Notes: generated from the letters alone by a model not told the origin. DNA of 64,000 nucleotides from Vespula vulgaris (GCF_905475345.1 NC_066602.1:2697314-2761313); one strand, 5' to 3'. Shown: positions 11,500 through 22,841, counted from the stretch's first letter. Program-made: numbers and translations.

Positions 11500-12489
11500 A
11501 AGCATCCATCTGCTCGATCGGACCTCGATAGTCGCGTTCCAGGAGACAAATTAAGTTCTTGCCTTTTCTTTCCTCCCATCATTCTCCTTATCGGAGAAAA
11601 GAAGAGGATAGGGAGATCTAACTCCTTTCTCGTTTCTTCCTTCATCGACAGAAACTCTCGATCGAAGAGTACTAACGGTTCCTGGAAAATGCTTAACCGT
11701 GACGGCAAGAAACGTACCGAGCGTAGAACCGTGCCAGTTTAACTCTTTATAGGGTGGTCGAACGATCGTCGATGCGATTACTTTTATTCAGTGTATATAG
11801 AAAATCGTTTCGCCCGACGTACAACGCGGAAAACTATCATTTTACACATGATCGACTTTGACCTATCCGTTAAGGACAATTATTCTTTATGGTCATCAAA
11901 TCGAACGGGATATAATCGATTCGTTGCCGTTCCTATTCAAGTTCGTCGTACTTCTACGCGATATCTAATTATTATGTAGATATCTATTTTATTCCATTCG
12001 TAGATCATTTCTTTTTTCTTCTTTTTTTTTTTTTTGTTTTTTTGCTACATTTGATTGAAAGAATGAGTCGTGGCATTGCGTAGGGTAGCGTTGTACCTGC
12101 ATTTTGTAGAGACCTTTATCTAGAAATCAGGTTCAATCTCAAGGATAGTGGGCGATCGTTAGTCGGCTCCATTACGCGATTTTTAAATTGCAATGAAGCA
12201 AGTGTCTAGAAGGAGAAAGAAAGAGTCTCTCGCTAGAAAGAATGGAAAGAGGTGTAGGAAAGGAAGAAGGATGGAAGAAAACGGGAAGATGGCGTAGCTG
12301 TTCAAGCGAGCGCGTCGAAGCGAACTGATGAAATTCAGACGAGGGATAATTTTTTAACGTTATTACCCGTCGACCAGGCTGCGAATCGCTCGGACTCCCT
12401 TCCACCTAGTACCGTCTATATGTCCTCCCTTTTTTCTTTCAACATTCCCTTTAGCTCTCGCTCTCTCGGTTGTACCAACGCCCGCAGCC

Positions 12490-12641
12490 GCCCACCCTTC
12501 CGTTGATTGGCAATTTCGCGTCTTGAATTTTTATCCTGCCGCCGGTAGGACGGCAACCCCTTCGTTTTTAAATTATCCGCGAGATTAATCAAGGCGTCAT
12601 TTTTCACGTCCAATTTGCAATAAAAAGAAGCTCGGCGCCGA
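12490..12641. promoter_or_regulatory. Candidate regulatory block
   Basis: About 150 bases without microsatellite. It holds GATTAATCAAGG (near 12582), two T-rich Hox-like words (TTTTTATCC and GCAATAAAA), and the perfect 10-bp palindrome TCGGCGCCGA at 12632-12641. The balanced complexity contrasts with the surrounding purine-rich DNA. Enhancer function is inference. Confidence 0.2.
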
Positions 12642-12794
12642 AGCGAAAAAGCTCGGCTGAGGAAGAAGGACGAAGGAGCGAGAAAGAGTCACCACGCGGA
12701 AAAGTAAACCTTATTCTTAATTGATATATTCTGAATTAATTAATCCTTCCGACTGGATGGTCCTGCAGGACTGAAAACGTCCGAGTGCAACGAT

Positions 12795-12798
<4 letters not shown>

Positions 12799-12829
<31 letters not shown>

Positions 12830-12856
12830 GGGAGAGAGGAAGGGAGAGAGAGAGAC
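12799..12856. repeat. (AG)n with GGAAGGGAGAGA units
   Basis: 28-nt pure AG run, then two copies of a GGAAGGGAGAGA-like unit and more AG. Confidence 0.95.
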
Positions 12857-13683
12857 CAAGAGACTGGATGAAGGGAGTGAGAGCTTTCACGATCGCGAGA
12901 GAACCCCTTTTCCTTAATTAGTGCCAGTCGTAAATTTCTTTCATTGGACACTTTTTTCTTCGATTATTAGCGCATACATCTTCCGGCAACCCTTTATTGG
13001 CTGCGCGAACCTACCACCACCCCCTTTTACCCATCCTACAACCAACCTTCCTACTATTCCTCCTTTTTCACCCTTTTGCGGGCGCTCGACATCTGCTGGC
13101 ACCGACAGATTGCCGAAGTCTTTGAAACGTCCTAACGACCCTGGAAAGAAGTCGGAGTTGTAATTTAAGCGTCGTGTATTTTTACCAAAGGGTCGGCACT
13201 CTTTTCTTCTAGGTATAATACTTACTCGTTGTTAACGGGATGATACGAGGTGTTAGAGTACGAATCGTCTGGAACGTACGTTCTACTATCGTACGACTAT
13301 TTTTCATTCATTTCTTGTCTCTTGAATCGAGTCTTTTTAAAAGCGAAATTATTTCTTTCCGGGCTTTGTTCGTATCGATCTCACGATCGCAATTCGACGA
13401 TCTCTCTACGTGCCTTAATAACGGAATAAAGTTAGCCGAGCATCGTGGAAAGGGTTAAACTTTGATTCCCGAGGGTGTTCGAGTCGGTAGTAAGGAAGTA
13501 AAAGAAGAAGTAGAAGAAGAAGAAGTAGGCAGAAACCGCCTTTGTTTAATAAGAAACCAGAGGCGCGTCGAAGATCGAGGGGCGGAAGCGTTGAAGCGGA
13601 GTAATTAAAAAATATACGGCGATAAAATAATATTGGTACAAATCGCAACGCCCCCACCCCCATCTCGATCCACCCTTCTTTCA

Positions 13684-13686
<3 letters not shown>

Positions 13687-13749
<63 letters not shown>
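13687..13749. repeat. (TC)n microsatellite, longest pure
   Basis: Pure 55-nt run (13695-13749), the longest uninterrupted dinucleotide array noticed in the window. Confidence 0.98.
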
Positions 13750-13753
<4 letters not shown>

Positions 13754-14386
13754 CAAGACGATGAAGGTTCAAAGTAACCCTTTGGCCTTTTATATAAGAT
13801 ATAAAATTTTCCAAGCCCTCGCTCGCCATCCCGTCGCTAGCCTTTCGTTCGCTCGCGTTTCTCATTTTCCTAGACGTTTCTTTTCTTTATTCAAGCAGTG
13901 ACTCTCATTTGCCAGCGCGGCATACTGATTCGCGATTTACATTCCTCATTTGAATCTCGTAGGTAATCTTAATTTTACATTTTCCACGAATATCCTCCCG
14001 GTACAAGGGCCGACACTCGCGTTTTTCTTCCACTTCGTTTCGTTCCGACAACATGTAGGTTAGATTAGTCAAAAGGAAAGAAAAGTAAAGAGAAGAAAGA
14101 AAGATCTTATCTCGTAACTAGTAAGCCGGGGACGAATTACCGACTATTGACGATATATAAATTTATCTGTCTTCTTTATTATCAGACGATAACGAGATTC
14201 GACTATCGAAGTAGAAAGCGCGACTCTTATTATATACGAGTACTCGGTACAACTCCGTTGGATATATAGTAGTAGTACGCGCAGAGCCGCAGGGCGTCCG
14301 CTCGTTTTCATCCTGGAAAGGCGACGGAAACGTTATGCAAATGGGTTTTTGCGGGGAGAACTTTCGTCGGCAACGAGTAGGAGTAG

Positions 14387-14412
14387 GATGAGGAGGATGA
14401 GGAGGATGAGGA
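14387..14412. repeat. (GAGGAT)n short array
   Basis: About four hexamer units inside a 150-nt purine-rich stretch (14380-14535). Confidence 0.9.
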
Positions 14413-14579
14413 GAGATGGAGGAGGAGGTGGGATTGGTAGGGGTGGGAGTCGAAGGAGGTAGAGAAGGGTCAGTTAAGCGAGAGAAGGCGAGAAAGAGAG
14501 AAAGAGCGAGAGGGGAGAGAGGAAAGGGAGAATACTCGAAGCTCAGGGTCGGGTGAGGTAACGGGACTCGTGGACTACT

Positions 14580-14720
14580 ACTACTCTACTCCTCTTCCCG
14601 CAGGAGCCGCGAGATCGGCCAAGAGCCCGGATCATTTTTACCGAAATTAAATCGAAAATTAGACTCGCATTAAAATGCGCTCCCAATAGGGCTCGGCCCC
14701 GAATCGCCGGTGGCTGAACG
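14580..14720. promoter_or_regulatory. Candidate regulatory block
   Basis: A complex GC/AT-mixed block with AATTAAATCG, AAAATTAG and a small dyad CGCATT-AA-AATGCG at 14666-14679. Perfect octamer words ATGCAAAT (POU-type core) lie on both sides, at 14335-14342 and 14921-14928. It sits between a GGA/GA-rich stretch and a GA array. Function is inferred from composition only. Confidence 0.2.
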
Positions 14721-14819
14721 AGCTCCGAGCCGAGTAAGAGAGAGAAGAACGGACATAGCGTTCTGTACCAACGACAAGGACAAGAGGGTGTGCGCGAAGA
14801 ACGAGAGATCTAGAGAGAA

Positions 14820-14831
14820 AGAGGGGGAGAG

Positions 14832-14864
<33 letters not shown>

Positions 14865-14872
14865 AAGAGAGA
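14820..14872. repeat. (GA)n microsatellite
   Basis: 28-nt pure core (14835-14862) with GGGGG and CAAAGA interruptions at the ends. Confidence 0.96.
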
Positions 14873-15040
14873 CGGACGGACAGAGCTTCAGGGGGTTTAA
14901 ACCGAAGGAATTCCTTGCTCATGCAAATCAGAGATCCATGACCGGGCGAAGAGGAGGAGGGGGAGGAGAGGACGGAGGCTGGGATTGTACGAGTTAATCA
15001 GGAGCCATTCGCGCGGAAGCTACTGCGGTGAGAGAAGAAA

Positions 15041-15061
15041 AGAGAGAGAGAGAGAGAGAGA
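15041..15061. repeat. (AG)n microsatellite
   Basis: Pure 21-nt run within a purine-rich neighbourhood that continues to about 15105. Confidence 0.96.
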
Positions 15062-15626
15062 ATGGGCTAAAGAGAGTATAAAAGAGAAAGAAGGGAAGAG
15101 AGTATCCAACTTAGGTTGAGAAGCACTGTGAAATAAGAGCCTCGACGAGGAGTTTCGCGAGGGAGGTGAGATCGAGGGACGTGGAAAATAAGAAAGACGG
15201 TGGAAGGGATAAAATGAAAAAAGTTCTCTCACGTAGAATCACGTATAAATCAGGGTGGTTAATAAGTAACAGCAAAGGGTTAGAGTTAGGCTTTCCGCGG
15301 CTTGATGATGGCGCCTTTCGCGAAAATACTCGTGGCAGAGTATCGGCAGTAGGAAGATAGGAAAGAAGGGTAAAAGGGCTGAGAAAAGGGGAGGTGGAGA
15401 GGATGCGCGTGGAGAGGGTCGGACCTGCAGCAGCTCCAATTTACGATTCATTTCGTCGAAACGGCCGCCACCGTCGGGGTACGCCTTATATCGCCATTTT
15501 ACCGATCTGAATAATTAATTTTAATAACGAATTTTCTACTCACGGCCGCTACACCACCTTCTCCAGTTTCTACCAGCTCCGACACATTCCACCCGTCGAA
15601 CTCTACAACGCTCCGGCCACAGCTCG

Positions 15627-15695
15627 CTTCTTCTTCTTCTTCTTTTTTTCTTCTTCTTTTTCTTTTTCTTCCTTTTCCTCTTCCTCATTCTTCCA
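15627..15695. repeat. (TTC)n-rich pyrimidine tract
   Basis: TTC units grade into T-runs and CCTCTTCC; almost no purines for about 65 nt. Confidence 0.92.
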
Positions 15696-16094
15696 AACAA
15701 GAGGAAAATGTCTGCCTCGGACGTTTGACGTAAAGCCTCTATTGTGGGATACATTTTTAATCGGCGAAGAAGAAAGGAGAGCCCCTTTCTCAAGCTGTAC
15801 CAGCCTCCATAGATACTCTACTATTTCGTTTTTTTTTCTTTCTTTCTCTCTCTCTCTTTTCTTAACTTTCACACTTTCTCCTTCTTTTTTATTTGTACCG
15901 TTCTGTTACAATCTACGAAAGCACGAGTAGTAGGTACTGTCTTACCGATCGTATAATTTCGTTTATAATTGTATTATTCTTCAGTAGGAAGATTTGTAGT
16001 CTCTCAGAATAGTCCTTTATTTTACACACAAACATGCATACGTACACACACACACATATCGTACATCGGAATGGCATTTAAAGTAATCGATAGA

Positions 16095-16275
16095 AATCGT
16101 AGACACGAACCGATTGGTACGACCCAAAGCCGATTCCCTTTTACCTCGGCGCGATTAACGAGCGCAGAGTTTAAATCGCTGTCGTTCGAAGAGGACCCGC
16201 TATCTCCCTAACGTCCACGGTGATACACGAGCCCGGAGTGAATGGTTAATTGTCAGGAATTCTCTTGTCGGTTAT
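16095..16275. promoter_or_regulatory. Possible regulatory block
   Basis: Non-repetitive, moderately GC sequence with GATTGG, CGATTAACG and GGTTAATTGTCAGG words, lying between an interrupted (CA)n at 16024-16059 and plain sequence. No coding signal is seen. The call depends on composition alone. Confidence 0.13.
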
Positions 16276-16934
16276 GGTATTCCAAAAGTCTTCGACCGAT
16301 CGGTAGAACGTTACAGTAAAGTCGGAGAACGATGGCAGTGAGAAGGCAAGATCGGAAAGTAGATATCGAATGGTAGGAAATTAAAGAATAATCGACAGTG
16401 ATAGGGTCCTTAAAAACGTCCTGTCGTGTATCGAACGACGTTTAAGCGATAAACGAAGAAATTTTCTACGACTCGGACAAAGTATCGAATTGGAGTTAGT
16501 GAAAGGTGCGAGGGATCATTTTCGAAAGGATTAACGTTCTTTATCTGCGGGTTATTTATTTTAACCCTTGACCAAATCAAATCGAGGAGAAATCTTTTAT
16601 TAGTTGCATTTTAACAAGAGAGAAAGAAAAGAGGGAGAGAGAGAGAGAAAAATTACGAATTAAATTTATCATTCCCCTAACGATAATATTCCCATTTGAA
16701 TAAGTACCCTTCGAACGTTCTCATCGGACAATGAACGCGCATAAGAAATCTTCCAAAGTCATGAATCACAGAGGGAACTCTCACTCCGTTTAAGCTAAAG
16801 ACGATTGTTAAAGTGCGTGTAAGCGCCATCCAAAACGGCGTTAGCCATAATCGTGCGAGAGAGCACGTGGCATTTGGTGCGAGTCTACGGTGTCGGTGGG
16901 TGTCGGACTCGTTGATGGTGTTGGTTGTTGGCGA

Positions 16935-16973
16935 TGGTGGTGGTGGTGGTGGTGGTGGTGGTGGTGGTGGTGG
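16935..16973. repeat. (TGG)13 array
   Basis: Thirteen perfect TGG units. Reads as poly-Gly, poly-Trp or poly-Val on the plus strand and poly-Pro on the minus strand. Strong G-run asymmetry suggests possible two-tetrad quadruplex formation. Confidence 0.98.
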
Positions 16974-17945
16974 CCCAGTGATGTACAACGCTATCACCCT
17001 CGTATTTACTGCAGTGTCAAACCAGGGCGACAACTTGGTTACAAATTAGTGCTTTGCACCGTGCGCCTGGCCACATCCCGCTCTTACACCGTACACCCGA
17101 TATATAACTATACGATACGTATACGCGTTTATACCTATAGCGAGCTTGGACCTTCCAACGGAGCGTACGAGTCTCTCGTATGTTTATGTTCCTGGCAGCT
17201 GCGCTCGCAGAACCTTGCCAATATTGGTTCTCAATTTGAATGATCTTTACCATTTACTGAATTCTCTCTTTCGTTTTAGGTACCTACCATTAACGATCCT
17301 AAATGGCGCTAGAAAGTTTTATAAACTGTCGTTATACGACAGAAATACGGAATAGGATTCTGAGATTTTGCGAGTAGAGCGATCGAGACGATCTCCTCGG
17401 AGAAGTGAACTTGGAAGGAACCGTTCGTAAGTCTGGATGGACGGGATCAGTCGTGTGAAGCAGAGAGAAGAAGAACGACGAAATGTTCGAGACGTATAGA
17501 GCAAACGGGTATGTATATTTTCATTCGAAGCAATACTTTTTACCGATTACGATCGGGAAACGTTTAGAAAAAAGGTATAAGAAAATGTCGTAGGCCATGT
17601 TGTTTTGGTAAGATAAACGGATAGACTCTTCGGGTCGGATTAATTACGAGAGAGAAAAGAAGGATCGAGGATCTCGATCGTGGTATCGATCGGATGAAAC
17701 TGAGAACCCCTTGGTGATGGAAGAGGCGATATATCAGCCGCGGGTCAACAATGTGTAAGCGGTCTCATCCCCGAACCCCCAGGTCGAGCGACCCAAGTTC
17801 GCTCTCGGTGACACTTCTGGAGTTTCCGTTCCTTGGACGGTGCACGGCTAAGATATATGTTGTGTGACGCGCGTGTGGGTAGATAAAGAGAGAAAGAGAA
17901 AGAGAGAAGCATACACGAACACACCAAGTTGTATGAACATACATC

Positions 17946-17982
17946 TATACACACACGCGTGCACGCGCGCGTGTGTGTATGT
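17946..17982. repeat. Alternating purine-pyrimidine tract (CA/CG/TG)
   Basis: 37 nt of strict alternation: a CA-rich left part, a CGCGTGCACGCGCGCG-like centre and a TG-rich right part, nearly self-complementary. Confidence 0.95.
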
Positions 17983-18039
17983 TTCAGAAACGATTGTATA
18001 TATACGGTGTGCGAAGGAGATGCAAGAAGGGCCCTTGTG

Positions 18040-18280
18040 GACTCGGTGGCGTGCACGTACTCTTACCGAAGCTTTCAGAATTATTGCCACGACCGACGAG
18101 CATATTCTCGTGGGTCCCCAAGGCGACTTTAAACGGCGCCGTACTTGTCACCTCCGCCGGACGCGTTCGTCCGGATGCTCGGGGATCGATTACACGATTA
18201 GTTTTCGGGGGACGACGGCATCGGCCAATTTGTAATCCGATTACATCCCGATTACCCAGAATTATTTCTCTTCGGTTCCT
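18040..18280. promoter_or_regulatory. Candidate enhancer with clustered GATTA cores
   Basis: GATTA or its complement TAATC occurs five times in 67 bp: 18188-18192, 18196-18200, 18233-18237 (TAATC), 18239-18243 and 18250-18254. Two of these form the dyad GTAATC-C-GATTAC at 18232-18244. TAATC/GATTA is the core of K50 homeodomain sites (Otx/orthodenticle, bicoid, goosecoid classes). The block is free of simple repeats and GC-balanced. Binding and enhancer activity are inference. Confidence 0.28.
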
Positions 18281-18659
18281 CCGGCTTGTGTTACTCCTTC
18301 GGCCTTGCCAATAAACTCTCCCGTACCTTCTTATTCGGTTCTCAACCCGTCGGGGATCGTTAATTCGAAGGGATTCACCGTTAGCGATATACTCGAGTAT
18401 TTCGTAAGAAGATTAGGCGTTTCAATTTATTTTTACATTTTATTTTATTATTTTTTTTTCCTTTCCTTTCTTTTCTTTTTTTAACTAACTACAAAGAACT
18501 ACGCTTATTACTTTGATTGTTGATATCACGGACAAATACGATGGATCGTTTTTTATATCGTATCGATCTTAAACTACCGGCTATCGTAGCGAGATATCGC
18601 GTCGAATATATAAATTGCCGAGAATAAAGGGTCGCTGTAGGTGACGGGAAAAGGAGTCG

Positions 18660-18910
18660 ATGAGAGAAGGTCGAGGCCCTTCGCGAGCACGGTTAATGAG
18701 TAAAAAATGTTTTCCCGGTGCCGGGGCGGCTCCAGCAGCAGCCGGTAAGGCTTTTTCCGTTGGTGAAAAGTGGAAAATTGCGGCAGCCGAGTATCGAACC
18801 GGTCCATCGTGCCGTGAATCGACAAATTACTTTTCATTGCCACGATGTAATCACGGATTCAGGTGTCGCCCTCATTACGGGGCCTACCCGGTTTGCCAGT
18901 AGGTGTTCAC
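18660..18910. promoter_or_regulatory. Candidate regulatory block
   Basis: About 250 bases of high-complexity DNA with GGTTAATGAG, AATTACTTTTCATTGCC, GTAATCACGGATTCAGG and CTCATTACGG words. Two frames are open for about 80 codons on the plus strand, but neither shows a recognisable domain or splice borders. A regulatory reading is preferred over a coding one, with low certainty. Confidence 0.2.
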
Positions 18911-18994
18911 GAAGGCGTAACGGAACGGAGGGCGAATGGAACGGTGGGTGGTGGTAGACTTCAACGTAGAAGCAACAAATTGAGGTTTTGAAAA

Positions 18995-19004
18995 AATAAA
19001 GAAA

Positions 19005-19035
<31 letters not shown>

Positions 19036-19172
19036 AAAGAAAGAAAAAGAGAGAAAAAGAAACAGAGGAAGAAGAAAAAAAAAGAGAAAAAGAGAGAGAG
19101 AGTGGGAGGGAAAATGAGGAGGTGGAGGAGGAGGAGAGAAAAAAGGAAAATGGGACGGGAAGAGGGAAAAAA
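18995..19172. repeat. Purine-rich tract with GA arrays
   Basis: About 180 nt almost entirely A/G on the plus strand, including a 25-nt pure AG run at 19011-19035 and shorter ones near 19080-19100. Confidence 0.93.
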
Positions 19173-19194
19173 AGATATTCGCCTTCTACCGTCG

Positions 19195-19345
19195 CTTTAC
19201 TAAAGGGAAACCCATTGATTTCCTCCATTCATAGAGCCACGATAATTAAATGCATTTTATATACACGAGTCCTTGGCGCGCGGCCGGCATAACGCCGAGT
19301 AATTAATAGACATTTAAACTTTTTAATAACGATGCTTTTATGCAT
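19195..19345. promoter_or_regulatory. Candidate regulatory block, left of a TC array
   Basis: Contains ATAATTAAATGCATTTTATA, GAGTAATTAATAGAC and TTTTTAATAAC, that is, several TAAT homeodomain cores around a GC-rich centre (GGCGCGCGGCCGGC). It is followed directly by the TC array 19377-19424 and, beyond it, a similar block. Function is inferred. Confidence 0.22.
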
Positions 19346-19375
19346 GCCGCACCACTGGGCTTCCCCCTCTCGTTT

Positions 19376-19376
<1 letters not shown>

Positions 19377-19424
<48 letters not shown>
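19377..19424. repeat. (CT)n microsatellite
   Basis: Pure 48-nt run followed by a TATCTCTCTTTCTC-type tail to about 19450. It separates two regulatory-looking blocks. Confidence 0.98.
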
Positions 19425-19432
<8 letters not shown>

Positions 19433-19479
19433 TTCTCTCTTTCTCTTTCTCCCGCGCTCTCGTTCGCTCTTCTCACCGC

Positions 19480-19625
19480 AACCCGGCCGGTAATTATGGT
19501 CCGGTGAATGGATCTGTTGCATTTGACTTTTAATGCCCGCGGATCAACGTGCCACCACGACACTCGTCGACGCTTATCAACCCCGCGCTAATGACGGGGC
19601 AAATTTTCGTGACGCTGGCTTACTA
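19480..19625. promoter_or_regulatory. Candidate regulatory block, right of a TC array
   Basis: Continues the complex sequence interrupted by the TC array: CCGGTAATTATGGTCCGG, TTTGACTTTTAATGCCCG and a GC-balanced tail. The two blocks together look like one regulatory region split by a microsatellite. Confidence 0.2.
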
Positions 19626-19759
19626 CCCCCATCCCCTTATCCTCACTACCCACCTCAACCTCCACCATCGTCGTCTCCCAGTACCACCGCAAGTACCGAC
19701 ATCGTAGCTACTCTCTTTACTTTGTGTCCTGTTCGTGTATACTGCTTGGCTACAAAAAG

Positions 19760-19804
19760 GATGAGGAGGAGGAGGAGGAGGAGAAGAGAGAGAGAGAGAG
19801 AGAG
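19760..19804. repeat. (GGA)n(GA)n compound
   Basis: GGA units to 19782 followed by about ten GA units. Confidence 0.95.
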
Positions 19805-19974
19805 AAAAAATTGGGTAACGAGAAAGGAGCCTCGTGCGAACGTATGGCCGTCTAATGAGCTGCAAATAGTCGAGGTTTACGTTCGGGTAAACGCGTGCTG
19901 AATAGCGTTACACAGGAGTTGATTTATAGTTCGGAGAAGAAGGGAGAAAGAGGTAGATAGAAGTTGATGAGTTT

Positions 19975-20150
19975 ATATATCGCGCGAAGCGCGCGGGTTA
20001 CCTGTCTCGCGAGCATCCAAGCAGCCTACGGCCGACTGTCTCCTCGTATAATTGTCTCTCCTAACCTCGAAATGGATTTACCGGTAATTAATGTGCGCGA
20101 ATAGATACCGTGTATACACATAGACGGCTGGAAAAGATTTTGTTCAATGG
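19975..20150. promoter_or_regulatory. Possible regulatory block
   Basis: Non-repetitive DNA with a GCGCG-rich start (ATCGCGCGAAGCGCGCGG), GTATAATTG and ACCGGTAATTAATGTGCGCG. No reading frame of interest. The call is weak. Confidence 0.15.
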
Positions 20151-20598
20151 AGTAATTTCATTTCGTTACCGAGTCGAGAATTATATTACGTGAATAGGAA
20201 AAGAAAAAACGATCGATGTAGTATTATTTTCTTTTTTCTCTTCTTTTCTTTCTCTCTCTCTTTTTTTTTTTTCTATGCTTCGTTATTCCTCGTAACGTAT
20301 ATCAGAGAGGGAAGAGAAAATTCGGTCGTTCGCGTTCGATGATTTTTTTTGACGAGTTTGTTTCATTCCAGACGATTATTAATTTGAAATTGTAATTGTA
20401 ATAACGCGATAAAAATGAAAGATAAGCAGAGCTAGATCTCGTAGTGTTAATAAATTTTCTCTGTCGTGCTTGGGGAGAGCAAGGCATTCATAAGTCGAGA
20501 ACGGCGACGAAAGACATCCGGCGCGTCGTGGTGTTAATTTCTTCTTAAATTAATCGTCCAAGGACTTCTACGTGCGGGAGAAAGAATGAGATAGAGAT

Positions 20599-20602
<4 letters not shown>

Positions 20603-20632
<30 letters not shown>
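20603..20632. repeat. (AG)n microsatellite
   Basis: Pure 30-nt run. Confidence 0.97.
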
Positions 20633-20633
<1 letters not shown>

Positions 20634-22283
20634 AAGGCAGAACGCCAGGGTTCTGCACGATTTTACTGAATTACGAGAGGTATCAATGTAGCACTTTCAC
20701 GAGCAGGAAGAAGGCGAGAGGTGTGTGTGCACACCTTGGTTAAAGAAGGAACGGATAAGAACGGTGGGATTGGATGATATCGAGTAGGTCCTCTGTCTTG
20801 ATATAGACCACCATGGGCGTGCTCGGCTCGAGCGGTAGGCTTTAAATCGTCCTCACACCGGGAGGGCAACCGGTACCTACCCCCTCGATACCTACCTAAA
20901 ATATCCTCGACCTAAGATATTCCGATCGAACGTGTCCGACGGCGTGGTATACATAATCGATACGTCCTGCTCTTAAATCATTTCGCGATCTAAACGACGG
21001 TGTGATATTGCCAGTGCTATTTTATAAATTCTACGTTTCGTATTGTATATACGAAATAAATTGGAAAATCTCGGGACGCTATCGGATCGTCATCAGAAAT
21101 ATTTATAATTTACAGTTTTTGATCGTGTTCGAGAAAGTCGAGTAGAGTTGGTTGATTTGTAAGATACTTTAAAAGAGCCCAGAGTCCTATCGGAATCATT
21201 TCTTTCATACTTTCGATGTGGAATCATCTCAGCATGCTCGAGATGTATACTCGGACCGTAGGACTTCTCGAAGAAGATTAGATATCCTAATTGTTTTCTA
21301 ATCTTTAGATACATCGGATATATCGGGATGATATCTCGTGCCGAAAAGAAAAAAGAAGAAAAGGAAAAAGAGAACGCTCGCACGATTCTAAACGATGTCG
21401 CGGGTCTTTTAAAAGGGTTTCCTTTTTTTTTCTTCCTTTATTTTTTTTATTAGGTTTTGTTTTTCTTTTCTTCTTTTTTCCTCCGTTATTGCGCAAGGCT
21501 CTTGATAAATAAGCCCACCGTGGGAGTAAGCGAAGCGAGAAAAAAGGGGTAGGCCGAGGGTGTAGAGGGGAAGGAACAAATAGCTTCGCGGCCGGGCGTC
21601 AGAATCAAGATTATGACGGGACGGTGGGTATAAATTTGAAATTTAAGAGAATTCCACCTTTCTGGCCACGCTCGTTGCTTCGTGCACCTCTTCTCTTCTT
21701 CCTCCTCGCGAGACGGGGTGAACGCTTCGACGTAAATCACAGTGATATGCGGGTTCGCCCAAAATTCCCGGCTAATCTCGAAATCAAACAGCCTCGACGG
21801 ACATAAAAATGCTTTATCGTTGGTCACGAGGATGCACCTAAGATCTGTTCTCCTTTTTTTTTCTCTTCTCCTCTGCACACCCTCCCTCCTCCCCCATTTC
21901 ACTCTTTCTTCCCTCAATTTTTAACCGATCGTTTCGGGAAAAGATTTTCTTTTCGATCGAAATAAAAACATCGGATAGAAATTTGTGATAGATCGCGATT
22001 AAAGATTAAAAAAAGAATAAAGGATTATGGGACTGTGAAATCAAGGAAAACTATCAATATAGTTACATACCTGCGGGATAAGTTATAGTTGTTGTAGAAT
22101 TAGAGAGGCACGACTAATTGGCGAAGCATGCAAATAAAAGGATGAAATCCCGATCGGATATTCGAAACCCCAAAGAAGAAAAAGAAGAAAGTTTCAAAGG
22201 TGTATCGGCGGACAGTGATTATTGACGACCGGCCAAAGTCGTGGCGAATGCATTCAGCGATCGCGCATAAATTTCGTCCTCGG

Positions 22284-22284
22284 G

Positions 22285-22360
<76 letters not shown>

Positions 22361-22362
22361 TT
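22284..22362. repeat. (CT)n microsatellite
   Basis: Two pure runs of about 30 and 34 nt separated by CC, total near 75 nt. Confidence 0.98.
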
Positions 22363-22550
22363 CACTCTCGATCGTTCCTTTTATTACTTTTTCTTCTTTC
22401 CTGCATATTTCAGTTAATCGATTTTATCGCGATGAATCACAGTTTTATATAGTATCTGTATAAACTTGTGCGCGCGTTATTCGTATTGTTAAAACGAATA
22501 AGAAGGATATGTTAATGATTTTTCCGATTTGTTGGACGATACGATTCGAT

Positions 22551-22619
22551 AGAGGAAAGAAACAGAAAATAAAGGCAGGAAGAAGAAAAAGAAAGGAAGA
22601 AAGAAGAAGGGGAAGAAAT
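22551..22619. repeat. Purine-rich tract
   Basis: GAAAG/GAAGAA-type sequence with few pyrimidines over about 70 nt; no regular unit. Confidence 0.85.
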
Positions 22620-22752
22620 AGAGGCGACAAGATCGAACACGGGCACGGTGTTCGGTACAGGTACAACAACGCAACACGCATGCCCCACGCACGGCACGTC
22701 GTGTTGAAATCCCTTTCGAATATCCCATCGGCACGTCGCCGAAGAAGTCCGG

Positions 22753-22784
<32 letters not shown>

Positions 22785-22785
22785 G
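22753..22785. repeat. (TC)n microsatellite
   Basis: 23-nt pure core plus TTCTCTCTC. Confidence 0.96.
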
Positions 22786-22841
22786 TTTTCTCTTTTGCTC
22801 TCTTCGAGAGGAGACTCTCTTTGCTTCGGTCCGATCAGCAC

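Larger units (their letters stand above)
9442..12798. other. Non-coding stretch, no gene seen
   Basis: Includes AT-rich DNA at 10130-10200, GA/purine patches at 10880-10920, 11030-11110 and 11275-11330, and a T-tract at 12008-12045. The 135-codon frame at 9514-9921 ends in the CTAC repeat and shows no domain. Confidence 0.65.
12827..15040. other. Non-coding stretch, no gene seen
   Basis: A C-rich patch (CCACCACCCCC) near 13013, an AAG-rich patch at 13497-13530 and a 150-nt G/A-rich stretch with G-runs at 14380-14535. No recognisable frame. Confidence 0.65.
15062..18039. other. Non-coding stretch, no gene seen
   Basis: Purine-rich to 15420, then pyrimidine tracts at 15627-15695 and 15830-15890, an interrupted CA tract at 16024-16059, and plain sequence. 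An acceptor-like TTTCGTTTTAG at 17279 leads into frames that close quickly. Confidence 0.65.
19805..22283. other. Non-coding stretch, no gene seen
   Basis: T/C tracts at 20228-20275, 21420-21480 and 21856-21925. A 9-bp inverted repeat AAGATTAGA (21274-21282) / TCTAATCTT (21297-21305) lies at about 21.3 kb. No coding evidence. Confidence 0.65.
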
